Positions 34,093 to 44,332 of a stretch of 64,000 nt of DNA are shown here, in pieces. Location: the NCBI GenBank assembly GCA_022419385.1, contig JAJUBI010000007.1:1149768-1213767 (forward strand). Reading direction: 5' to 3'. How positions within the stretch are numbered: position 1 is the stretch's first letter; each line of letters begins with the position of its first letter. Source of the stretch: Paraconiothyrium sp. Pb-2020. Taxonomy: Eukaryota > Ascomycota > Dothideomycetes > Pleosporales > Didymosphaeriaceae. Both the position numbers and the translations under genes were made by a program. Below the pieces are notes generated by a model. That model was not told the origin of the DNA, did not search any database, and was given only the letters and a program-made list of their open reading frames with translations.

Positions 34093-35334
34093 ATGGTCTC
34101 ACAATACAATACTCGAAGGAAATCGCTGTCCTTGCCATCGTTGGGCATCGCGCTCCCTGGACGATCCGCCGCGCTCTCCAAATACGGCCGACAGCCAGCC
34201 CATCGCAAAGAGGCAGAAGCGCTCACATTCCGGCTCGACATCCTCTTCACCGAACTCTCCGCCACGATTAACCACATTACGCTTCGATGACGCCCCAAGA
34301 CCAGCGCAGGCCGCGTGGCCAACACCCCGCCGCCATCGCCTGCGAGTCCAAGATCGATACCCAAGGCATCGACGACATCATCGTCGTCGGCGTGATCGAG
34401 CAGCTCGAGAAGACGGGGAATCGCCCCCACCTGCTCAAGGAACTGGCCACTGTCCTCATCCCCAGTAATACCCATCGTTGAAAGGTACGTCAATAGCTCA
34501 TGCGCCAGCTCCTCATTGCGCACGCTGACGCGACACAGCTCCGCGAATCCTGCAGCCATCATCTCATCACGCCTCGCGACGTATCTCAAGCGCAACTGGT
34601 CCGCACTCTCACGGTGTCCGCTCGACAAGAAGCTCGTCGGCACCCACCCCAAGCGCGTGTACTACTTCCTCACCACCAGCCCGCACCAGCCCATACCGGA
34701 GGACGCAGGGAGCATCCCCACTGCTGCGCGCATCATCTCGCCTTCACTTTCCTCGGCTGCATCCGACGACAACGACGTAGACTCGCATGCGCGTGATGTG
34801 AGGTCGCCCTCACCGGAGCTTGATCTCTCCGACTACGACGACGCGGCTAGCGATCCGTTCACTAATGCGACCCACCAACCAACGACCCACAACATCGCGC
34901 ATAACCGACGTGCTCAGTCGCCGCCATTGGAAAAGGACGAGCGCGAATTCACACAGACAGCGTCATCATTGCAAGAGCGGAGGAGGAGTGCACAGGCTGA
35001 GCGCGAACGTTCGGCCAGCTCTACTGTGGAGAACACGCAGCCTGCCGACGTAACCATGGACGACATTCCCGAACTCGTAGAATCCGAAGAGAGTGCGGCA
35101 CGCAAGAACTCGGAGACTGCGGCTGCTTTGTTCGGACAAATGCAGCACTCGACGTTTGACCCAGTGCTGGGCATCAGCAGTCCGCTTCTCAAGTCGTCGC
35201 TTAACATCGAGATGCCCCCGGCAGTATTCAAGGCCGGCGAGTCCTGGGCCGGAAACGACGACGACGAATGGGCGATGAAGAGCCCGGAGAACATTGAGCT
35301 CGATGAGCTTGATGATCTGTTTGGCAACTACTAG
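34093..35334 (+). CDS. GDS1-type winged-helix protein, reading frame broken in the 5' part
   Basis: The start MVSQYNTRRKSLSLPSLGIA and the end IELDELDDLFGNY match a Pezizomycotina family with a GDS1 winged helix. Between 34093 and 34484 the family sequence is spread over frames: AKRQKRSHSGSTSSSPNSPP (phase of 34175), RPKTSAGRVANTPPPSP (34291), KIDTQGIDDIIVVGVIEQLE with GNRPHLLKELATVL (34347), then SSPVIPIVE (34456). A 54-nt intron (34485-34538) leads to SSANPAAIISSRLATYLKR and an intact 3' exon. The winged helix spans the last frame change and the intron. In-phase stops at 34288 and 34393 would truncate the product as written. The breaks cancel (+1,-1,-1,+1). Yeast Gds1 is poorly understood; a nuclear DNA-binding role is inferred. 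Confidence 0.75.
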
Positions 35335-37123
35335 GTCGGACATGACATGACATCACAGCACACCAGAACAGGACATTTACAACACATGAAATCATTTGAC
35401 GAATTTCTTTGGACACTTTCCGAGGTCTTACCTTTCAATTCCAAGTCGTATTTCTACCTCTCTCAATCAAGTACTTTTTATAATGGCGTCAACATCCTAG
35501 ATGGAGCAGCGCGAGCAGGAGGATCGAACGGGCGAAAACCGGCGTCTGGGTGCTGGATGGTTTATCTTGTCTGTACGATAGTGTGTTGGTGTATTGCTGA
35601 CGCTATAGCGTTGACACTGGCTGTTTCTCTGGCGCAGATGAGGTTGGCATCAGTCAGATTGGGGCGAGTGCAATTTTTGCGGAGACGGCATCAGAACAGA
35701 CAAAAGCGTTTAAATTGAAAAACAGTTTATATCCTCCACGTTCACTGCTCTCCACCAAGCTGCAACTTGCGGGATTCGAGTGAGGCTGCCAGGATCGCCC
35801 TTACGTGCGTCCAAGATGCGCCTGCCGTAAAGACGGCTGCACACAACAAGGCGGTCTGCACGAAAGCCACCATCTGAACACCGCTACTCCCCACCCAATC
35901 ATGACGGAGTCGCAACGCTGTGAAAGTAACCGCCCTCTGCTGCTTCTTACGCTCTCTGACCTAGCGCGTGCGTACAATCTAGTCCACGGCCAGCATTGCT
36001 CCGTCGACTACTGCACTGGTTACAGGACGTACACATTCCACACCGCAATGTACAATGCACATACATTCTCGGGCGACTAACAACCGCCTCTCTACCATGT
36101 CGCCCCACTATAGCACGCATATCGATCCAGACCAGCGACGAGTCCATGGCTCCAGGTACATGTTCCTAATGCGATGCGCCCCACCACGCTGCTTCCGCAG
36201 GTGCATCTCGACACCGGCCATCAAGCGCTCTTTGTGTCGCCAGCTCACCAGCGCCCAAAGGGTGATCCCGGTCTCTACTACTCGCGGTCTTGGCGACGTC
36301 TCCAGAATCTGCTGCGCGATGCGCTGCATGTGTGATGACTTGTGTCTACAGCCAGACCGCCTCCATCGCCACGACGACGCACACAACGAACGGTTTGGAA
36401 GCTCTGGCCGGACGGATTGTGGGGAGACAGGACCAGAGTGAGGCGTGGCTGGAGACTCCCAGCCACCAGCGAAGCACAAGCGAGGATCGCCGCAAACTTG
36501 ACGCCCAGCGGCCCAACTCATGTGAGATTTCGTGCAGCGCGGTCGCGTCCGTACGATACACTCCTTTTGCTGTCTTCCATTCTCGCTCCTTACATGTGTT
36601 GTGGCAGCGCGTTGCTTGACTAGTGTGAGGCTTGCGCTGTCCCTCCGTTGGCTGACGCAGGGTCTTAGTGCGACGACTCGAATTGCCGAGGCCGGGAAAG
36701 AGCTGGGGGAGGTGAAGCAACGCACCGGGAAGAGCACGAAAGAGTTTGGAAATCTAAAAGAGCAGCGTGTGTGCCTGGATTGCACGGCAGGGCGCGGGAG
36801 CGAGCGCTGGCGTGCATGTCGTTCGGCCTGTTCCGCACGTGGTTCTAGCTGCCGAGTACCGACTGTAATCAACATCGCATGCAATCAACTTCCTGGAGCT
36901 CTGGTGTCGAAGCAGGGCTGAACAGCGCTACCATCAGTCTCGCGTGGTTCCCCACCGGGAAGGAGCCAGTCAAAGTCGACTACACACCCACTGCACTCTG
37001 GAAACGAACTACCCGTACGACTCCCCACAGACCTCCACGGTGGATTCCCCGGACAGCAGTGACTCGGGGTACTTCCCCTCACCCGAATCAGACAAAGAGA
37101 GGAAGAGAAGGAACCGTGCCTCG
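35335..37123. other. Intergenic, possibly including the 5' end of the DUF2235 gene
   Basis: About 1.8 kb. A 258-codon open frame on the minus strand (36108-36884) is Arg/Ser/Cys-rich, lacks domains and is probably accidental. The last 130 bases (about 36990-37123) are coding-like in the frame of the next gene (SPDSSDSGYFPSPESDKERK) but no ATG precedes them in frame, so a spliced upstream exon is likely; I could not place it. Confidence 0.4.
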
Positions 37124-39078
37124 ATGTCACAAGCACCGTCAAGAGCAAGGAGCCACAGCAGGGCGCCCAGCAATGCGCGAGGTTCGGCACCCATCGTCGT
37201 TCCCGTCCCGCCAAAGCCTCCGCTGGAAATTGTCCTCCCTGCCTCCCCAAGGCCACGCAGCAGAGGTCCCATGTTCGTCGATGCGCCGGGTCTCAGTGGG
37301 GGCAGAGGAATGTTCAAGCGCCTGATCGTTGCCTGTGACGGGACGTGGTTGAACAGTGATAATGGCATGATCAATGGGAAACTGTCAGTCCCCAGCAATG
37401 TAACCCGAATTTCAAGAGCTATCAAAGCAGTAAGTCAAGACGGCGTTCCTCAAATCGTAAACTACCACTTCGGAGTCGGATCTCAAGGCGGACGATTAAA
37501 TCGCATCATTTCCGGCGCCACGGGCGAGGGGCTTGGCGATAATGTACGAGAAGCCTACTCCTTCCTCGCGAACAACTACCACCCAGGCGACGAAATTTTT
37601 CTACTTGGGTTTTCAAGAGGGTCGTTCACTGCACGAGCTATTGGGGGCTTGATAAGCGAGGTGGGCTTGTTGACGAAGAAGGGACTCAATGCGTTGCCGG
37701 AGGTATTTGAGGATGTACAACATAGACGAGATCCGAAATACGTGCCCAAGAATCCGGATATGCCGTTTCCGCACAAGCCGAGCGCGAGCAGTCCGCGGTA
37801 TGCGGATGAGCTTGAACGACGAGGCCTCACGAGGCTGGACATTAAGATCAAAGTAATCGCCGTTTGGGACACAGTCGGCAGTCTAGGCACCCCACGCTTC
37901 AACTTCCTGCAGAAGCTGGGCTTGCAAACCGCGGAATCAAAGGAAATGAGCTTCTACGACACCAAGCTGAGCAACTGCGTGGAGAACGCGTTTCAAGCGC
38001 TGGCTTTGGATGAAAGGCGGAGTGCGTTCAGCCCAGCCGTATGGGAGAAACCGCCCGGGAATAAGACCACGTTGAGGCAGGTCTGGTTTCCGGGCGTGCA
38101 TTCAAATGTAGGGGGTGGCTACGACGATCAGCAGCTTGCGAATATCACGCTTGCATGGATGATGTCGCAGTTAGCGCCATTTCTCGACATGCGCGATGAG
38201 TACCTCTTCGAGCTGGAAGAGGAGAATGAAAGGTATTACAGGCGCGAAGGCCAAGACATCCGGCCATGGTCATTCGGCGAAATTTACAATTCATCAACGG
38301 GCATCTATGCGGTAGGAGGTAGCTCGGTACGTCACTTCCTCCCTTCATCCCCATTATCCACATCGTTGACATCTCACAGCTCCGCACACCCGGCCACTAC
38401 ATGGAGTCCGATCCCTTCACCGGCCGCCCGACCGACCGCCCTCTCCAATACACCAATGAATACATCCATGCCTCAGCCCGCACACGCACCCGCCTTGGCG
38501 GACCTGGTGTCTCCGACAAGTCCTTCTACGAGTGTCCCGCGCTGACGCAGAATTACCGCCTTGTCGTCGAGTACCCGCCCGGTCCCAACACTGACCCCGA
38601 TATCCACTGGAAACTGAAGTGGAAAGATCCGTTAGCGGTCAAAATACTGCCTGAGGCGCCGCTGTGGGGCATAGAGAAGGAGCTGTGTAGGAGGGATCCT
38701 GAGACGTATGATTATGCGAAGAGGCCGCCGGCGACGAAAAAGGAAAAGAAAAAGTCAAGACCGATGTCAGCTAGCATGGCTTCTCCCAATGTCCGCTCTA
38801 GTAGGAGGAGCTTCACGGAGCCCGGGCCGAGAAGTACGGCAGTTTTGGAGAAGAAGGAGAGGAGGAGCAAGAGCAAGGTGCGTACTGCAGAGTATGAGAG
38901 GGGTGGTGGTGGAAGGAGTAGAGCGGGCAGTTTCGACGAGAGGAGCACGGTTATCAGGGAGAGCATGCCACATCGGAGGGAGAAGGATAAGGCGTGGTGG
39001 GAGGGACAAAGAAGTCCGGCGCCTCCTGGGGACTTTGGTGGAAGCAGGATTTCGAGGAGGAGTAGTATGAGGGTTTGA
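37124..39078 (+). CDS. DUF2235 (Tle1-like alpha/beta hydrolase) protein
   Basis: At least 633 aa from ATG 37124, in two exons (to 38326; 38380-39078; 53-nt intron joining VGGSS to LRTPGHYMESDPFTGRPTD). The DUF2235 domain begins KRLIVACDGTWLNSDNG. It shows NVTRISRAIK, VNYHFGVGSQGG, ATGEGLGDNVREAYSFLANN and the nucleophile elbow IFLLGFSRGSFTARAIGGLI (G-x-S-x-G as GFSRG). The motifs IAVWDTVGSLG with its Asp and WFPGVHSNVGGGY with its His complete the likely triad. The bacterial relatives are type VI secretion phospholipases (Tle1); fungal members have unknown substrates. The C-terminal 150 aa are Arg/Ser-rich and disordered. The true start may lie further upstream. Confidence 0.85.
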
Positions 39079-39520
39079 AGGCGGCGGTCTTGGTGGGCGT
39101 GTGGGATTATAGGTGGATTGGCAAGCGGATGGACTTTCACTAAGCAAAAGGAGGTAAAAATAGGGAAGAAAGAGGGAAGGCTTTGGCCATTTTTGTGATG
39201 TAGGATAGATAGACTTTTCAGCGAGCGAGCGGATTGGATACCCTTTAGCAATGCATAGCGTGGCACTTCATCTGGATTGACTCCTCCGTACTGTTCAGTG
39301 CTTCCAAGCATACGTGTAGCCCACGGAGGTGACCGACATTGATGTTGCCTGTTTCATTATGCACAAATGGCCATACACGAGGTTCAGGCGCGTCAGTATA
39401 CTAAGGCAGGCTGCGAATCTGGTGTTGCCAGGTACATAATGTTCTTGTAGCTACTCGCGACACACTCGTCTTCGGGACTAATGCCTTGACTGTTCTCTTC
39501 GTTCTTATCCATGACCTGAC
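39079..39520. other. Convergent intergenic stretch
   Basis: About 440 bases between convergent genes. Nothing recognised. Confidence 0.4.
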
Positions 39521-40489
39521 TCAGTCCTGCAACTTGAACGGATACTTTTCCAAGAATTGCTCAAAGCCAAGCAAGTTCCCCCTTCCCCCAACTTCTCCGA
39601 TCGCCCAGCTCAATTCACTCTCTTCTTCCTCTCCAAAATATCCCCCAAATTCTTCCGCGTATCGGAACCCTTCCTCGAAAAGCTTTGCCGCAAATGGAAA
39701 CATCCCTTTCCACTGCTCATACCCAATCTGCTGGTAAACCACTTTTTGCCCTGCGCTTTTTCCCAGCGCAGCGGCAATGTCATCCCAGCTATACCGCCCT
39801 TCCGCCGCGCAGAATCGCTTTCCAGCGTACTTTTCCGGCTCAGCAAGTATCTTGGCCACAAACTTTCCAGAATCATCAACAGCGGCGATCAACGGCATCT
39901 TAGAAGTTGCAAGAGCCGGCCTCGCAAGCGTCCATGTGCCGTGGATTTTCCGCGGCGCAATCCAAAACTGCTCCTGGAAGTTCTCCATGAAGCTTCCAGG
40001 ACAGAAGAATGCGCTTTGCATCTTCGGGCTCAGACTGCGTATATACGCCTCTGCCTTTGCCTTCGCGTCAAAGGGCGTAAGGGCCGTGTACTTGCCGCCT
40101 GAAATGTCGCGTACAGAAGGCAGTGTACTGAAGATGAAGTACTTAACGCCCAGAGCCAGAGCCACGTCCGCGATGCGCTTTGCATTTTCGAACTCCCAGT
40201 TGAGTGCCTCTTCGCCTTCGGGAACATGGGGCCCGATAAGAGGTGTCGTCATGGCGAAAACGGTATGCACGCCCTGAAGGGCGTCTTCAAGGGAAGCGCG
40301 GGCGAGGACATCGGCGGTGACGACATCAACGCCTTTCGCCCTGAGCTGTTGCGACTTTTCTGAGCCCGCATCGCGGGTGAGCGCACGGATCGTATATTGC
40401 TGGGCGAGAGCTGGGTCTTGGAGAACGTGGTTCACAACTGAGCTACCCTGCTGCCCTGTTGCGCCGAAGACGGCAAGAACTTTAGACAT
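39521..40489 (-). CDS. NmrA-like family NAD(P)-binding protein
   Basis: Single exon, 322 aa from ATG 40489 (MSKVLAVFGATGQQGSSVVN); the frame extends upstream but the Rossmann start fixes this ATG. The GxxGxxG motif is GATGQQG. Later family marks are IRALTRDAGSEKSQQL, GVDVVTADVLARASLEDALQ, GVHTVFAMTTPL, AKRIADVALALGVKYFIFST and SAFFCPGSFMENF. It is an atypical short-chain dehydrogenase fold; members act as NAD(P)H redox sensors (HSCARG, NmrA) or isoflavone-reductase-like enzymes. Tyr/Lys catalysis is not evident, so a sensor or unknown reductase role is possible. Confidence 0.88.
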   Translation of the reverse strand: MSKVLAVFGATGQQGSSVVNHVLQDPALAQQYTIRALTRDAGSEKSQQLRAKGVDVVTADVLARASLEDALQGVHTVFAMTTPLIGPHVPEGEEALNWEFENAKRIADVALALGVKYFIFSTLPSVRDISGGKYTALTPFDAKAKAEAYIRSLSPKMQSAFFCPGSFMENFQEQFWIAPRKIHGTWTLARPALATSKMPLIAAVDDSGKFVAKILAEPEKYAGKRFCAAEGRYSWDDIAAALGKSAGQKVVYQQIGYEQWKGMFPFAAKLFEEGFRYAEEFGGYFGEEEESELSWAIGEVGGRGNLLGFEQFLEKYPFKLQD

Positions 40490-43137
40490 GTTGAATTTCG
40501 ATGGGCGTCTTGTACCGAAGAATCGCGGTGTGATAGGCAAAGTGAGGATGTCCCTTGATGTTTTGTGTTCAACGTACTTCTGCAAAAGACCTCCTTTTTA
40601 TACCGTATGTCTTCCCCATCCTCGATCCTTCCATCTTTGCAGCAGTCACTGACGGGTACATCTTCAACCCAACGGCTAAGTCAAGGGCCCGTTTACCGTC
40701 GCATTAGATTCTCTTGCTGGTCGCACTAGGATGAAATTTGCGCCGACGGCTTTCCATTCTTATACCGGAGTTTTCAAGTTGTAAAAACTAGTTCACGGAT
40801 TGTTCAAATTGTCAATGCCGGAAAGGAGGGTGCGGCGGCTTCCCCAGGCTGTCCCGAAGTAATGATACTTGCATCCAAAGATATCATCTTTGTCCGATAC
40901 TGCGGGTGGATCCGCCTCCGAGAAGAGGAGCGGAGCCCATAACCATACCGAATATGCTCACGACGATATCCAAATACATTGCCCGCTTGCCTAGAGAGAC
41001 AATGAAGCCTACATATCGTCGGGCCGACTTCGAATACGATGAGTCCAGCTAGGTATGTGTAGTTAGATTCGAATTAAATTGAACAGTGTGGCGAAACTCG
41101 CACTGCAAGGTGTGACTGTGAAAAGACAGTTGAAGGCCTACCAGCCGACATCTACAAGGGAGGCCAAATCCGTACAAATCTCTGGTGTAACAATGCCTTG
41201 CGGGTGGTTGGCGGGAGGAATTAGAGGCGGATGCAAAACCAAGCCAGCCTATGATTGTAGTGTTGATTGCGGCAAGCAAGGTCCCCAGCCCTAGGCTTGC
41301 AATATAGCACCAATTCCCCGATCACTCAAGCAAAAGGACCTTGAGTCTTGCGAGGCTCTTCCTTCACTTGCGGTTTCCTTGAGGTCGCATCGTTATCTCA
41401 AAGTCGTCATCAGAGAGATGATCGATGCCCGATGAGTTCAAGCAAGGCAATGAAAGTAGCTGCATCTTTCTTGTTCTTAACATAGGCAAACCCGCATTGA
41501 GGCCGTTCTACTTGGCTATCGCTTAAACAGTCTGCAAGTGTATAAGGTCTTCTTGTTTCTTTCAGGTTAACGCAAGATTTATCATAGAACTAGACGTCTT
41601 CCAGGTCAGCTCGAAGCCAAGTAGCGGAATGTCGTTCTCTCTAACAGAACATCCGAGGTCGCCTTGCGGGCCGAGATAAGCTTGTTGGAGGCTCTCACCC
41701 GGCATCATTTGTCGTGTTAGCGTGAGGAAGTTGCCGACATTGCATCTCCTGAGTCAATCCTTCGCTTGGCAATGACTCCGCAGTCGTCTTGTCCCATGCG
41801 AAGAGTGGCGCAATTCGTCACCGATGACTACCCTGTTATTTTCGATGCGAGGCTCGTTATCGCAAGGGTCTAACGGCGCCGGGCATTAGAGATGAGGAGC
41901 AACAGATTGATATCGTCAACGGTGGGAAGTGGAGAGCGCGGGTCGAACTAAGCCAGAAGACGCTAGCTAGCCGACGCTAGTGTTCACCTGACAAGCAGCG
42001 GCCCGGCCCCAAGCCGCCCCTGATAGATAACGTGCACGGGTAAGCGACGGACTCGTTAGATGTGGCGTCGGAAAGGCGAACAAGTGTTGTCGGCCACTGT
42101 GAGCTCGTCGCCCTTGACAACTGTTCTCATGCCAAACTGACAAGGTTCAAAACAGCGAAGTCCACCTCTCGAAACTCGTATGTTGATCCGTCTGCTCTTT
42201 AGGCGAGCCCTGCAGCTACCCGGGGTTCTTCTGCCGGCAGGACGGCAATTGCCGACTCCTGCTGTTCCGCCCCTGTCGCTCCTCGTCGACAGGGTCGAGA
42301 TGGCGACCTCGAGGACACGGTCTCGGGACGAGTGGCTGCAAGAACGGAGCACTATCTGACACTCGCTCGACGCCCGCTGTTCGTAATCTGTAGTCGCCCT
42401 CTCGTGCCTCTTCGATATCAGCCTGTGCTATGGACGCGCGCGCAATATCCGTGACACTCGAGAAGACACCAAAAGAGCAGCGGAAAAAAGGAATCGTGAT
42501 AGGGATCCCTGAGAAGGGCAAGCATCGTGGTTTTGAAGCGGTTGAAGCGCACTCATTGGCCACGCGGCTTTCTTTCGCAATTCGGTGCGGCCGTCCAGGG
42601 CTCAGGGCGGGTATAATGGGTGGTCAGCGCGGAACTTTATCCAGCACTGTCCAATAGTGGCGCACAAGCAATGTCTGGAGGCAAATGCGCGTCCTTCAGC
42701 CTGGAAGCGAGCGCCATGAGGATGCGGGGAAGGAATCTCATGGCACTTGTCCTGACAGTACTTGTTGGACATGGTCTGGCAAGTACTGACGAAGACAGAC
42801 CGTTTCATCCACTCTTCGAAACGCCGTTTGCTGCGTCGCTTATCCAGTGTGGATCTTGGAAACGCTCATCACCACGTCTAAGCAGGCTACTCCTGACTAG
42901 CGATCGATCCGTGCGAATGCGCTCCGGGCTGGCAGGCGGATCTTTGCTGGCGTCGCGAATCCTGGGGATATACGCCATCTGGAGCTAGCGTCCGAGGAAC
43001 GCTGCAATCGTATATGTGGGCCCGAGTCTCTTCTACTTCCTCAGCTCTTGTCGACAACACGGGACCTCTGCTCGCACAGCGACCTCTGCCTATGAGCAAC
43101 GCCGTCTGCTGCTATCTAGCGCTGTCGTCGATCCTCC
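40490..43137. other. Long gene-free stretch
   Basis: About 2.6 kb between the divergent NmrA-like and rhodopsin-like genes. The first 100-300 bases hold the NmrA-like promoter. Frames around 42.1-42.9 kb reach 75-120 codons on both strands, without domains. No repeat, tRNA or transposon fragment recognised. Confidence 0.45.
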
Positions 43138-44332
43138 ATGGCCGTACATGGAACCCTCGCGCTTGTGGTCGCGTTCACGCTTACTAGTCTTTCCACCGTT
43201 GTGGTAGCTCTGAGGTAGGTCCGACTGTACCTGCTTGTGTAGCACGCGACACTAACCGAGGCTAGATTTTACGCTCGCTATTTCCTCGTTGGTAAACTTG
43301 GATCTCCCGACTGGGTGATGCTTGCTGCTCTTGTGAGTCCGGCCCGCGCAGAAGAAGGCCACCAATACTGATTTTGCAGACTGCGAGCTGGGGAACGCCT
43401 ATCGTGAATTACTACCAGCTACTATACATGGACTACAGCCATACCGTTACTCCTGATGGCAAACTAGTCAGTCGCAACCCAACTACTGTTGCGTCGGATA
43501 CTAACACGTTCAGATTGTAGATGAGTTTAAGCGTGTAGCGTCTGGAGGCCTACTCACCATGTGGATCTTTCGTCTGAACTTCATCATCGATCACATGTTG
43601 ATCAAGACGTCCATCCTACTCTTCTACAACTACGTTACCGCCGCTCACCGCTCCTACTACTGGATCGTCCGCGGCATGCTAGGCCTCGTCATCGTTTCCA
43701 GCCTTGCCATGGCCTTTGTCAGCATCTTCATCTGCAATCCCCCGCAGATTTCTTGGGATGGCGAAGTGTTCTACAGAGAATTCTTTGGCGAGTTCCCAAC
43801 GCAATGCCTGGACCCGTCGACGCTCTGGCTCACCCAAGCTGCGTACAATCTCGCTACTGACGGGGTTGTCTGGCTCCTCCCGATTCCCTTCTTCCTGAAC
43901 CTACGATCCATGCCCGTGCGAAGACGCGTAGAGCTAGTCGCCATCTTTAGCATTGGTATCGTCGCCATAGCTGCATCTGCGGTTCGACTCGCGATTACTA
44001 TGCGGTGGTTGTCCGGGTTTGAAGAGTCAGGCTTGCAGTGGGGAAACCTACTTATTTGGTCTCAAGTCGAACAGCATTCGGGTATCATCGCAGCTTCTAT
44101 ACCGTTCCTGCGACCGATTATGCGAAAGATCGTTAAGAGAGTACGAGTCCGCAGCCCGAGCCCTGGGCCTAAGCTTATTCCGAATTTGAGTCCACAGGAC
44201 CAGCCGATACCCCCCCGCGCGCCGATTATACCGAGCCCTGCACCTACGTTTGGCAGTGACGACGCCTTCCGGCCGCCCTCTACACCGTTGTCGCCCATCA
44301 GACCCGAGATGCAAATGTTCAATACAGTTTGA
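43138..44332 (+). CDS. Fungal rhodopsin-like seven-transmembrane protein
   Basis: Four exons (43138-43214, 43266-43332, 43380-43466, 43514-44332) encode 349 aa. The splice junctions restore the family's helix 1-2 signature: STVVVALRFYARYFLVGKLG, then SPDWVMLAALTASWGTP. Exon 4 begins IVDEFKRVASGGLLTMWIFR. Further helices are LIKTSILLFYNYVT, GLVIVSSLAMAFVSIFICNP (with PQISWDG), the loop QCLDPSTLWLTQAAYN, VVWLLPIPFFLNL and LVAIFSIGIVAIAASAVRLA. The late motif is WSQVEQHSGIIAASIPFLRP. The tail is Pro/Ser-rich and cytosolic. This is the large fungal integral membrane/rhodopsin domain family (related to PTH11-like proteins); ligand and signalling role are unknown. There is no CFEM domain. Confidence 0.9.

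Noticed and set aside
34086..34652. 188-codon minus-strand open frame
   Set aside because: Antisense to the GDS1-type gene, whose conserved blocks and intron are clear on the plus strand.
36108..36884. 258-codon minus-strand open frame
   Set aside because: Arg/Ser/Cys-rich, no domain, overlaps several open frames on the other strand; looks like chance in stop-poor DNA.
42056..42988. Several 75-120 codon frames, one with a hydrophobic start
   Set aside because: They overlap on both strands and have no domain or splice support.
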